Below, piece by piece: positions 1 through 9,500 of a DNA stretch of 64,000 nucleotides (its first letter is position 1; each line of letters begins with the position of its first letter). Below the pieces are notes generated by a model, which saw only the letters and a list, made by a program, of their open reading frames with translations, was not told the DNA's origin and ran no database searches. Source of the DNA: an uncultured Chloroflexota bacterium (lineage in GTDB: Bacteria; Chloroflexota; Dehalococcoidia; GIF9; AB-539-J10); NCBI GenBank assembly GCA_903884455.1, contig CAISEW010000041.1, forward strand, positions 34,086-98,085. Direction: 5' to 3'. The position numbers were made by a program, and so were the translations under genes.

Positions 1-8
1 CTATTTTT

Positions 9-1410
9 ATGGAACTAAGACCTTATCAAATGGAAGTAGCGCGGGCGGCTATGGACTCTATCCAGAAGGGAATGGGACTGACCTTTTCTGTGGAGATTGC
101 TAGGCAAGGCGGCAAAAACGAGCTTTCAGCGCATCTGGAAATTCTGCTGTTAACGCTCTATATGGCTAAGGGAGGCAATCTTATAAAGTGCTCCCCGACC
201 TTTAAGCCTCAAACCATTATATCTATAGAAAGGTTAAAGCAGAGGCTGGATGATTTCGGTTTTGCCGGCATTTATCGTCTCCAGATGGGCTATATTGTTC
301 AGCTCGGCAACGCTAAAGCCATCTTTCTATCGGCTGAGGGCTCGTCTTCAGTGGTGGGACACACCCGCTGACATACTTCTGGAGATTGATGAATCGCAAG
401 ATATTAGCAAGGAAAAGTACACCAGGGAATTCCGCCCCATGGGTTCCGCTACCAACGTGACTACGATTCTTTATGGCACTACCTGGGATGATAGCACCTT
501 GCTGGAAGAGGTAAAGCAGGCTAATCTGGAACTGGAAAGAGAGGACGGCATTAAGCGCCACTTTAGATATGATTGGCAGGAGGTAGGCCGGTACAATCCT
601 GACTATGTCAAGTTCGTCCAGGCGGAGCGGCAAAGACTGGGTGAAGAGCATCCCCTGTTCAGGACTCAATATGCTTTATTACCTATCACCCATGGCGGGG
701 GCTTCCTATCACGGCAACAGATAGCTCTGGTGCTGGGAGAACACCACAGGCAATCGCAGCCTGAGGGGAAGAGGACTTATATTGCTGGTGTAGATTTGGC
801 CGGAGAACATGAGCCGGAAATGACAGGGGAAGACGCTCCTGACAATAATAGGGGAAAAGGATGTGATTCCACAGTAATCACCATTGCCGAGGTGGATGCC
901 CGCCTGCCAAGCCTTGGCGGGCAGGCCACCAATCCATCACAGCCACTGTTGAAAGTTGTGGAGCAATACCGGTGGACGGGAACGCCCCATAGCCAACTTT
1001 TTACCCAGATGACGGATATCCTTAAGAACGTCTGGAACTGCCGCAGGATAGTGGTGGACGCCACCGGCATTGGTCAGCCTGTAGCTAGCTTTCTCAGAAA
1101 GGAACTGGGAAGCCGGATCATCCCATTTGTCATTACCTCCAAAAGCAAATCCGACATGGGCTTTGAGCTATTGTCCTTTATCAATTCCGGGAGGCTTAAA
1201 CTCTACAAGCAGGATGGCTCCAGGGAGTATAAGGAGACCCTGTTTGAGCTAGAAAGAGCCAGGGTGCAATATCGCCCCAACCAAACGATGAACTTTTATG
1301 TTGACCCTCAAGAGGGGCATGATGATCTTCTCGTGAGTCTGGCTCTGGTGATCCAGGCCGCTAAAGGTCTTAGCCCCCGGGGAGCCAAAGGTTGGCTCCG
1401 GGAAAGCTAG
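9..1410 (+). CDS. Phage terminase large subunit, broken by a frameshift near 365
   Basis: DNA-packaging ATPase/nuclease of a tailed phage. The N-terminal part (9-371) has a Walker A-like loop ARQGGKNE (residues 31-38) and runs to GHTR followed by TGA. The +1 frame continues at once with ADILLEIDESQDI, which is the Walker B/acidic motif, so the two pieces are halves of one ATPase. The C-terminal part has RNase H-fold nuclease signatures: AGVDLAG, VVDATGIG and HDDLLVSLAL near the end. One extra C in the CCC run at about 364-366 explains the break. Upstream sequence is cut by the window edge, so the true start may lie before base 9. The gene may be a decayed pseudogene or carry an assembly error. 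Its usual neighbour, the portal gene, lies 9.8 kb away, which is abnormal. Confidence 0.85.
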
Positions 1411-1435
1411 GCAGGGGTCGGGCTTGCCCCCGGCT

Positions 1436-2614
1436 TCATTCCAATTTAGGCAAGTCTTTGCCTAGCTCAGCCAGGGATTCAATCCTCTTCTTAGTTTCTT
1501 CTAATTGTCCCTTATGTTCATGGGCAAACTGCGTAGCTTGCTCGTAAAACTCTTTTATCCTGGGCACAAAGGCTAACTGGGATAATATCAAGGTAACGTC
1601 GATGTAGTGCTTTTCTCCGGGAAAATCGCCGCCGCGAATCAGGGCGGTGGGTGCCAGTTCCTTGATGTAATCGCTAATGTTCTTGACCATGTCCATATTC
1701 AGATCTTTTTCCGGACCAGATATGATATATATAGCTTTGCCGGCATCCTTAGGGCTACAAGTAAGGGAAAGGTCAGAGATGGTGGCGTCTAGGGCTTGTG
1801 TCCCCCTGAAGCTTTCCAGAGCTTTGTCGCGGAAAGTCTTCTTCCTTATCTCCCAGGGAAAACGGAATGAAGGAAGCTCAGTTCTCCCCAGGCCAATGGT
1901 GGTCCATCCCTCTAGGCTGGCAATTATGTCCCCGGCGTCTATCGTCCGCGAACCTACGTATTTGGCCTTGGTTACCTCACCGGCGCACATTAAATCATAG
2001 AAGGGCTCGGCAATCATCCTGTTTATTATATCTATGTTACTAACGAGACTGGCATCTTTTCTCACATACCTCTGGTTATCCGCGAGAAAAACGGCATCCA
2101 CTAAGTCATAAGTGGATTTCAGGCAAGTGGCGGTGTTATATGTGCTCCTGGACTCTGTGGTCTGCTCGTGCTCAAAAGGCAAAACTATCAGGGCATAAAC
2201 TGGCTTGCCAATATATCTATCCTTAACTGCCTTGGCTATTATGGGTAGCGCTCCCGACCCTGTGCCGCCGGCAGCGCCAGCCATGAGAAGAAAACCATGT
2301 GTCTCGTAAAACTGTGAACTAGCTTTCACGGCATCCAGTACCTTATCACCGTCCTCCTTAGCCAATTGAGCTCCTAGCTCGTTTATCTTGCCTACCCCGT
2401 GTCCCAGGGTCTGGCGCAAGCCCAGGAGCACCCGGTGCGTGTAGTCGTTCTTGATAAACCTTAGTCCGGTCAAATCAGCCTGATCTGTATTCACGGCAAT
2501 GACGACGGGGGCTATGGTGGCCTTGCGCTGAGCATGCGCCTTGAGATTTAGCCTGGCAAAGTGGTCAGCAATCCGGCATCCACACTGCCCCAGTCCAATA
2601 ACTGTTAGCTTCAT
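1436..2614 (-). CDS. Tubulin/FtsZ-superfamily GTPase (CetZ/TubZ-like)
   Basis: A 392-residue protein with the superfamily's nucleotide-binding features: N-terminal VIGLGQCGCRIAD, the AVNTDQADL loop (about 41-49) and the tubulin signature AGAAGGTGSG at 112-121. The C-terminus is a charged, probably coiled-coil tail ending at about 392. The T7 (synergy) loop reads N193-I-D195-I-I-N198, where FtsZ has NxDxxD, so the second acidic residue is replaced by Asn. It diverges from canonical FtsZ and stands alone with no division genes nearby, between a phage terminase and surface-protein genes. By analogy with phage and plasmid tubulins it could form filaments that position DNA or shape the cell; that role is inference. 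An SD-like AAGGGAGG lies just upstream of the ATG. Confidence 0.8.
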   Translation of the reverse strand: MKLTVIGLGQCGCRIADHFARLNLKAHAQRKATIAPVVIAVNTDQADLTGLRFIKNDYTHRVLLGLRQTLGHGVGKINELGAQLAKEDGDKVLDAVKASSQFYETHGFLLMAGAAGGTGSGALPIIAKAVKDRYIGKPVYALIVLPFEHEQTTESRSTYNTATCLKSTYDLVDAVFLADNQRYVRKDASLVSNIDIINRMIAEPFYDLMCAGEVTKAKYVGSRTIDAGDIIASLEGWTTIGLGRTELPSFRFPWEIRKKTFRDKALESFRGTQALDATISDLSLTCSPKDAGKAIYIISGPEKDLNMDMVKNISDYIKELAPTALIRGGDFPGEKHYIDVTLILSQLAFVPRIKEFYEQATQFAHEHKGQLEETKKRIESLAELGKDLPKLE

Positions 2615-2656
2615 TTTTCCCTCCTTCTTTCTTTACCGTTGTTTACCCTCTTGTTG

Positions 2657-2807
2657 GTCATTGCGAGCGGAGCGAATGCGGAGCGCGGCAATCTCCTTCC
2701 CCCGTAGCCCCTCCGAGATTGCTTCGTCGCCCCGATGAATCGAGGCTCCTCGCAATGACAAAGGGGAGGGTATTGCTTCGGCTGACGGAGTCAGCCTCGC
2801 AATGACA
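2657..2807. repeat. Cluster of three TCATTGCGAG palindromic elements
   Basis: Three copies of the dispersed palindrome lie head to tail, at 2657-2696, 2715-2760 and 2772-2807, between the tubulin-like gene and the first IPT protein. Each has outer arms TCATTGCGAG and GCAATCTC (or the reverse complement) around a different inner hairpin. No gene is apparent in this spacer. Confidence 0.9.
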
Positions 2808-2838
2808 GGAAGGGACCGTGCCTGGCAATGGCGCTCCT

Positions 2839-4401
2839 TTAGTAGTAGTAATGTGTTCTTCTCCTTATTACGAAAAAGTAAACCAGGGCGCCGATGAGCA
2901 CCACTATTGCGACTATGCTGGCAATGAATACCCATAGGGGCAGGAGTCCAGCATGTAAGGAACGGGCTGCGGTCCAGTTGCCTGCGTTCTCTGCTCTATC
3001 TACGGCTTGCACAATCCAGTAGTAGGTGCCATAAGGCAGGGCTTCTGTCGCATTCAAGGTATAGTTCGTTCCGACTATGTCCGGAACTGAAACTATGGGG
3101 TCAGCAAATCCTTCAGTGGTGATGTTGGCACTGGTCGCTATCTGCAGGCTATAGCGAACTCCACTGGGATCGGATACCGCCGACCATTCAAATGTCGGCC
3201 TCACCTTGCCTATGAATCCCACGCGGCTTCCGTCGGCTGGCGATTTGAGTTCCGGCACAGGTGGAGGGACTGATTCCATGGTGAAGTTGGCGGTGGCGTT
3301 GTTCCCGGCAGTATCGCCGGCTGTTACCGGGCGCTCGCCGTGTTGACTTTCAGGCACGGCAAAACTTGCCTCAAAGTTGCCGTTGTCGTTGGTTTCGGCT
3401 GTCGCTTTCTGGCTACCATCGTACTTTATGGACACATCTTCGGTGGCGGCAAATCCGCGACCGGTGACGGTCAGGTTTGTGCCCACGTGTCCTTCGTCAG
3501 GAGACAGCACGATGCCAGGCTCTATCTTGAAGCTGAGTGCAGTGATGGCGGCTTTTGGAGTCGATTCTCCGTAGGCAGTCACGTTATACGTGCCTTTGGG
3601 CATTTCGGGCACCTCGAAGCTTTTTTCCCAGTAACCTTCGTCGTCAGCATCAACCCTGATTTCTGTCCCCACTTCCTCTCCTGCAAATAATATCCTGATG
3701 TACCTGTCGTTAGCATAAAATCCGTTGCCTGTCATAGTTATGTTGTCGCCTACGGTGCCCGATGATTTATCCAGGCTTATCCCCGGCGTTACTTCGAAGG
3801 TGGCATCCTTGACTTGATAGAAGCTGCTGCTGGCACCCTGGGCGTCTATTTTATGGTTTCCCGTGGTGGAAGGAGGAATTTGGAAACTCCGCTGCCAATT
3901 GCCCGTGGCATTCGCCGTGATATTCCCTGGTATCGGTGCATAGCCGGTGCTATTGAGGTAATACCTCAGCTCGATGCCTGTTTCATTCTTGGCAAATCCA
4001 TGGCCTTGCACGGTAACATTAGTGCCCACAGGACCTTTGGCAGGACTTATTGTCAGCCCCGGCTTCACGGTAAAGTTTTCCGTAGCTTGAGGGGTAGTGT
4101 CTATATCAGCACGCACTTCGTGTGCGCCTTTGCAGCTTTCGGGAACGGTGAAGGTGACATTGAAGCTTCCCGTACTGGTGGTCTGGACATCTATCATCCA
4201 GTCCCCGGCATAGTAAATATCAACCCACTTACGAGCCGTAAAGTTATAGCCATAGACGGTAACCTCTGTTCCGGGCACTCCGTCACCGGGGTCGAGCGTG
4301 ATAGAAGGTCCTATGCCATCGGCTTGTGCAGGCGTAGCCGGCAGGGCCATAGCTACAAGGCAAACGATGAAAACAACCAGTAACCGAGATAGCACACGCA
4401 T
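2839..4401 (-). CDS. Membrane-anchored surface protein with IPT/TIG-like repeats
   Basis: A 520-residue exported protein of unknown substrate. An N-terminal signal peptide (about residues 1-27, ending ATPAQA) is followed by about four Ig-like IPT/TIG-type repeats, each opening with a G-x-x-G-T-x-V/L-T-V-x-G pattern (GVPGTEVTVYG, GPVGTNVTVQG, GHVGTNLTVTG). A fibronectin-III-like module follows (PTFEWSAVSD to GTYYWIVQAVD). A transmembrane helix near residues 487-511 leads into a short basic tail ending RRRTHYYY. This predicts a cell-surface protein with the repeats outside, perhaps an adhesin or S-layer-associated protein. It is a close paralogue of the next gene (4703-6262) and shares its upstream region. 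The start is the ATG at 4401, with GGGAGGTG just upstream. Confidence 0.8.
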   Translation of the reverse strand: MRVLSRLLVVFIVCLVAMALPATPAQADGIGPSITLDPGDGVPGTEVTVYGYNFTARKWVDIYYAGDWMIDVQTTSTGSFNVTFTVPESCKGAHEVRADIDTTPQATENFTVKPGLTISPAKGPVGTNVTVQGHGFAKNETGIELRYYLNSTGYAPIPGNITANATGNWQRSFQIPPSTTGNHKIDAQGASSSFYQVKDATFEVTPGISLDKSSGTVGDNITMTGNGFYANDRYIRILFAGEEVGTEIRVDADDEGYWEKSFEVPEMPKGTYNVTAYGESTPKAAITALSFKIEPGIVLSPDEGHVGTNLTVTGRGFAATEDVSIKYDGSQKATAETNDNGNFEASFAVPESQHGERPVTAGDTAGNNATANFTMESVPPPVPELKSPADGSRVGFIGKVRPTFEWSAVSDPSGVRYSLQIATSANITTEGFADPIVSVPDIVGTNYTLNATEALPYGTYYWIVQAVDRAENAGNWTAARSLHAGLLPLWVFIASIVAIVVLIGALVYFFVIRRRTHYYY

Positions 4402-4422
4402 TTAACTCACCTCCCTTTTGCT

Positions 4423-4428
4423 ATTATA
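4423..4428 (-). promoter_or_regulatory. Probable -10 box of the first IPT protein
   Basis: On the minus strand TATAAT lies 21 bases upstream of the ATG, before the GGGAGG ribosome site. The paralogue has the same arrangement (TATAAT at 6280-6285), and the flanking bases are similar, suggesting the promoter was duplicated with the gene. No convincing -35 was found. Confidence 0.5.
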
Positions 4429-4483
4429 AACGAAAATGACCAGAAAAAGTAAGTAGTCTTGACTATTTTGGGACAAATTTGTT

Positions 4484-4568
4484 GAGATTGCTTCGGCTGA
4501 TTTCATCAGCCTCGCAATGACAGGAAGGGAATGTCATTGCGAGCACCTGAAAGGTGCGTGGCAATCCC
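4484..4568. repeat. Two TCATTGCGAG palindromic elements
   Basis: Copies at 4484-4522 (inner hairpin GCTGATTTCATCAGC) and 4534-4568 (inner hairpin CACCTGAAAGGTG). They occupy the 301-base spacer between the two IPT paralogues together with a second repeat type at 4634-4700. No gene is seen in the spacer. Confidence 0.9.
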
Positions 4569-4633
4569 CACAGTTAAATTCCAAAATCCAAACTCCAAAC
4601 AAATCCCTTCAAAATGCAAAAATAGCGGTAGTA

Positions 4634-4700
4634 ACAAGAATACAGAATCCAGTAGGGAAATCTTCTGAATACTGAATTCTGACTACTGGCTACTGACTAT
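4634..4700. repeat. CTACTGACTACTGA-type repeat
   Basis: A degenerate stretch built from CAGTAGTC / GACTACTG-like units (TCTGACTACTGGCTACTGAC). Similar stretches lie at 14664-14730 and 15939-15994 in phage intergenic gaps, so this is a second dispersed family. Confidence 0.6.
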
Positions 4701-4702
4701 TA

Positions 4703-6262
4703 CTAGTAGTAGTATCTTCTCCTTATTACCAAAGCGCGAATCAAAGCGCCGAGAAGCACCGCTATTGCCACTATGATGAGAATGAATGCCCACATAGGCA
4801 AGAGTCCAGCACGGAAAGAGTGAGCCGCAGTCCAGCCTCTTTCGTTCCCTGCGCCGTCTACGGCTTGCACAATCCAGTAGTAAGTGCCATCAGGCAGGGC
4901 ATCTGTCGCATTCAGGGTGTAGTTCGTCCCGACTATGTCCGCAACTGAAACTATGGGGTGAGCGAATTCTCCGGTGGTGGTGACGTTGGCACTGGTTGCT
5001 ATCTGCAGGCTATAGTGAACTCCACTGTCATCGGATACTGCTGACCAACTGAACGTCGGCGTCACCTTGCCCATGAGTCCCGCCCAACCTCCGTTGGATG
5101 GTGAAATGAGTGTTGGTATGTCCGGAGGATGTGATTCCATGATGAGGATAGCAGTGGCATTATTCCCCCCAACATCCGTGGCTATTATTTGGCGCTCACC
5201 ATGTGGGCTCTCAGGCACGACAAAGATTGCCTCAAAGCTGCCTGTGTCGTTGGTCGTGGCTGTTGCTTTCTGGTTACCATCGTACATTATGACCACATCT
5301 TTGTTGGCGGCGAATCCATGGCCCGTGACGGTCAAGTTCATGCCCACGTATCCTTCGTCGGGGGGCAACACGATGTCCGGCTCTATCTTGAAGCTGAGCT
5401 CGCTGATATCTTCTTTCTTAGTCCATTCTCCCTCGGCGGCCACGCTATACGTGCCTGCGGGCATTTCGGGCACCTCGAAGCTTCCCTCCCAGTTACCTTG
5501 AGAATCGGCTTTGATGCCTGTGACCACTGCCTCCCCATCAAACAATATCTGGATGTTCTTTTCATAAGCCACAAATCTGCTGCCCGTCATGGTTATTGCA
5601 TCGCCCATGCTGCCCCATGGTTTATCTAGGCTTACCTCTGACGTTACTCTAAAAATGGCATCTTGGACCTCATAAAACTGGCTCTCAGCACCCTGGGCAT
5701 CTATCTTATGTTCTCCCTTGGTGGAGGGGGGAATTGAGAAACTCGTCTCCCAACTGCCCGTGGCATTGGCTACTATACGCCTTTGTATCGTTTGGTAGTT
5801 GTCATTGAGGTAATACATCAACTCGATGCCCTGTTCATTCTGGGCAAAGCCCTGTCCTGTCACGGTAACATTAGTGCCCACAGGACCTTCGGCAAGACTT
5901 ATTGTCAACCCCGGCTTCACGGCGAAGTAAGTATCTACTCTGACAGTCCCTATGTAGGTCCCTACCACAGCGAGTAATTTGTGGTCTCCCTTACAGCTTT
6001 CAGGGATGGTGAGGTGGATTGTGAAATCTCCACTGCCATCGGTCTGGCCTGTGGCTACGTGGGTCTCGTCATAATAGATGTCCACATACTTGCCGTCATC
6101 AAAGTACTGGCCAGTGACGATGATCTCTGTTCCGGGGGCTCCTGAGCCAGGGGAGAGCTGGATGGAAGGTCCTCCACACTGAGCCTGTGCGGGCACAGCT
6201 GGCAGGGTCATAGTGACAAGGCAGACGACGAGAACGATGACCAATCGAGATAGTAAGCGCAT
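4703..6262 (-). CDS. Paralogous IPT/TIG-repeat surface protein
   Basis: A 519-residue paralogue of the 2839-4401 product with the same order of parts. These are a signal peptide ending PAVPAQA, about four IPT/TIG-like repeats (GAPGTEIIVTG, GPVGTNVTVTG, GYVGMNLTVTG), an FN3-like module (PTFSWSAVSD to GTYYWIVQAVD), a transmembrane helix near residues 488-512 and a basic tail ending RRRYYY. The repeats have diverged more than the C-terminal FN3-TM part, suggesting that the anchor is conserved while the exposed part varies. The role is unproven; a cell-surface structural or adhesive protein is the likeliest. The start at 6262 has only weak ribosome-site sequence upstream. Confidence 0.8.
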   Translation of the reverse strand: MRLLSRLVIVLVVCLVTMTLPAVPAQAQCGGPSIQLSPGSGAPGTEIIVTGQYFDDGKYVDIYYDETHVATGQTDGSGDFTIHLTIPESCKGDHKLLAVVGTYIGTVRVDTYFAVKPGLTISLAEGPVGTNVTVTGQGFAQNEQGIELMYYLNDNYQTIQRRIVANATGSWETSFSIPPSTKGEHKIDAQGAESQFYEVQDAIFRVTSEVSLDKPWGSMGDAITMTGSRFVAYEKNIQILFDGEAVVTGIKADSQGNWEGSFEVPEMPAGTYSVAAEGEWTKKEDISELSFKIEPDIVLPPDEGYVGMNLTVTGHGFAANKDVVIMYDGNQKATATTNDTGSFEAIFVVPESPHGERQIIATDVGGNNATAILIMESHPPDIPTLISPSNGGWAGLMGKVTPTFSWSAVSDDSGVHYSLQIATSANVTTTGEFAHPIVSVADIVGTNYTLNATDALPDGTYYWIVQAVDGAGNERGWTAAHSFRAGLLPMWAFILIIVAIAVLLGALIRALVIRRRYYY

Positions 6263-6344
6263 TTGACTATTCTTTCGTTATTATAACCGAAAAGTATACC
6301 AGAAAGTAAAGCGGGCTACCCCTGCCACTATGCTTTTCTATATG

Positions 6345-6431
6345 TCATTGCGAGTCCCGATTTATCGGGACGTGGCAATCCCTGCCCCTCCGAGATTGCT
6401 TCGGCTGACTAAAGTCAGCCTCGCAATGACA
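6345..6431. repeat. Two TCATTGCGAG palindromic elements
   Basis: Copies at 6345-6382 (inner hairpin TCCCGATTTATCGGGA) and 6392-6431 (inner hairpin GCTGACTAAAGTCAGC), in opposite orientation, in the 277-base spacer upstream of the second IPT gene. Nothing else coding is seen here. Confidence 0.9.
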
Positions 6432-6464
6432 AATGGGAATACACTGAGCATTTGTGGAAAAAGG

Positions 6465-6488
6465 GAGGGGCGGCTTTCGCCGCCCCTC
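6465..6488 (-). terminator. Intrinsic terminator of the Asp-box surface protein
   Basis: A perfect 10-bp GC-rich stem (GAGGGGCGGC / GCCGCCCCTC) with a GAAA tetraloop on the minus strand. It is followed by CCTTTTTC, about 50 bases after the stop codon of the 6540-10016 gene. Confidence 0.8.
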
Positions 6489-6539
6489 TTGGAAATCACC
6501 TTTACCTCTCCCTCGAAGAGAGGGTTAGGTGGGGTGTGC

Positions 6540-9500
6540 TTATACCCGACGAGTCCTGAAGATGAGCACTATGACCACAATCACCAGAACCGCGCCGATG
6601 GCGATAACTACCCACACCCAGAATGGGGTTGCGGGAGCTGGGTGCGACGTAGCTTCGTGCGCTTGCAGTGCCGCCGCACTGTCGAAGCACAGACCGTCAA
6701 TTGGATCACAGAACGCACCCTGTGCTCCTGTGGTAAAGGTGCCTATGACGCTCGTGCTTATGACAGCACCTGCATTGTAGGCGGTCACCTGCCAGTAGTA
6801 GGTGGTGCCGTGGGTCAGCGTTCCGGTATAAGTGCAGGCTGTGGTGGTCAGGCCGGTCTTGGTTTGGAGGGGGCTGGAAAGATCAGCGTTGGCCGACAGC
6901 ACCCACTTGAACGCATCAGCAGTAGCTGTCATGTGCCAGCTGAAGCCCACATTCATTGTACCCACACCGGTGGCTCCGGGCGCAGGAGCGACAAGGTCGA
7001 TCGCGGCAGCTCCCACACTGGGAGCAATTGTGACCTTCATGGGATCAGACCACCAGCTGTGGATTACTTGACAGGTCCCAGCCTGGGTAGCTCTGACTCT
7101 CATGTAGTAGGTGGTTTCACAAGAAAGCCCTTCTCCACCCACTCCTCCCGCGACCAAGTAGCTAGTAGGGGTTTTACTGCCTTCGCGAGGAGCTGATATG
7201 GTGTCAAACACAGCGGTGAAGTCCTCGTCCAGTGCAAACTGTATTTCATAGTGGCAGGCATCGCACAGGCCGTCCCACGTGATGCCAAACGGTGCATTGT
7301 AGCATGAGCAGGGGTCGGCTTTGATGGTCGTGTTGCCAGTAGGAGATGTCACGTCGGGAGCCTTCTTGGCATAGCAGTCCTCGAAGGTCCAGACAGCGCC
7401 ATCTTCGTGATTGGACATGTCGTAGCCATATTCCGAGGCGCCCCAGGAGTCAATGGCAAAGAGCTTGCTGTTGCTATCTGGAGTCAGACAACCGCAGATC
7501 TTCAGGGCATTGGGCGTTGCCTGGAAGCCTACCTCGTAGTCAAGGCCCACAGTCAGGTAATCCCACTCAACACACGTCGCGCACTCTATGGTTTCGGCAG
7601 GGTTGAGCGAGCGGGCCACGCCGGTCTGCCAACACGTCCAGGTGTTACAGTCAGGGGCACCGGCGTAGTCACAATACTCTCTGGTGAAGCTGGCGTAGAG
7701 GACGCCGCCGGTGGCAGCGCTGGTGTAGGGATTGCCATTAATATTGCTCAGTACCAGGCCGGTGTAGCTCAAGTCATGCCTGGCACCCGTGTCTGCCCAG
7801 TCATCGCTTGTGCCAAGGACCCAGCGGTAGATGCCGCCGTTGTAGTCGTCGCCGCCCCATCCCTCTATAGCAGCGTAGATTATATTATTGGTGTCGAAGT
7901 AGGTATCGAAAGCCACGCTGGTGTGGCCCTCAACGGGAGTCGTCGCGTCGTTGCCAGCTGCATCCTGCAGATGGGTGAAGGTCTCACCTCCATCGTCGGA
8001 GTAAGCAACCTCACCATCAAACATGCCGCCGACAAGGACATAGTCGCCATGGACAGCGATGCTCCAACCATAAGTGTTCAGCTTGCTGTCCACCGCGTCA
8101 TGCCAGCCATCAGAATCGTACATGGAAACGTCGCCATTATAATCCAGGGCATAGAGGGTATCGGCGTCTTTGGCGACCAGGTCCACGATCTCGGTTAGCG
8201 TGGTGGATGGTAAGGGGGTCCAGCAACCCAGGGTTTCCAGGTCATTCCGGTACACATTGCTGGTCCCATAGTCCACGAGATAGACGGTATCTCCGGTTGT
8301 TTCAGTCAGAGGCAGCCTGAGCAAGCCCGCTTCGGAACCATCTGTGTATTCATACCATGTTGTGCCTGTGAGCTCGCCGCACCAGGTCCTCAGCCATTTG
8401 CCGCTGTATTCCTCAGCCTCGGGAAGGCTCGTAGCTTTGAGCCAGACGCTGTCACAGCCAGCACCCTGACGCTGCCCGTTATTAACGCTGACAAGCATCA
8501 TCTTGTTGCAGTCGGGCGAGACCGCGACATCGGACAGGTAGTCGATCGCAGTGTCAACCAGGCTGAGCTGGTTCCAGGTATTGCCGCCGTCGAAAGTTAC
8601 CGACCAGGCGCCCTCGTCGTAATCGAAAACGCCCTGGAGGGCGACAGCGTAAGCCTTGTCTGCGCTGACAAAGGATACCGCCATGGCGGTCTCTCCGGTG
8701 GGTGGCTTGCAAGCCTTCAGCCATCGCTGACAGCAGATATCCATGTTGTGGATGCCCGTGTTGCGATAGACCTGGACGCCCGCACAGCCGCCACCGTTAT
8801 AGAGGCTGGTTCCGCTGCCTAGCACGCCGGCGATAGCCTCACCTTCGGCTATGGTACCGTAGTAGGAGACATTGGTCAGCCAGAGTTCGCCGTTCTTGAC
8901 CTGCTGTACTACGGGGTCGGCGGAGTCATTGTCCACCCGCACTATCTTGCATGCGGAATAGCCCGTATTATAATCATAGTAGTTCACCCAGACCCAGAGA
9001 ACTCTGGTATCGGTGCTCTTACTGTTGTAGTCGCTGGGCAGGGTCAGGCCGGCTATTGATCTGACGTCGTACGAGATACCGCTTGATAGCAGATTCTCAT
9101 TGTGTAGTACGAGCACAGCGTCGATGCCCAGAGTGGACTTCGCGTTCCAGCCCGGGGTTGATAGCATACTACCGGACTGCAGGTAGATATCCGAGTAGGG
9201 CATGTTGTAGGGAACAACGGTGGTAACCAGGAGGGTCTTGTCCGTCGCATAGCTGGGTGAGAATTCCATGAAGGTAACGCCAATCGAGGTAAAGCTGGCA
9301 GCGGTAGAGCTGCCGACGTTATCCCAGCCAGCATAGGCTGTGGCATCCTGCCAGGCACCGGCGCTCTCTCCGGTAACCGTGCAGCGGAAAAGCAGGGAGT
9401 ATCCGCTCAAATCGGAGCCACCGGCGACGATATCCCGCTTGCCGGCCACTTCGGGGGAGACGGCGAGGTCAGCGACTGACCCGCCTGAGGGGTTGAAGTA

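Noticed and set aside
355-375. Programmed +1 frameshift at CGC-TGA-C in the terminase, by analogy with prfB
   Set aside because: No internal Shine-Dalgarno sequence at the right spacing and no CTTTGA context; the extra C in a C run explains it better.
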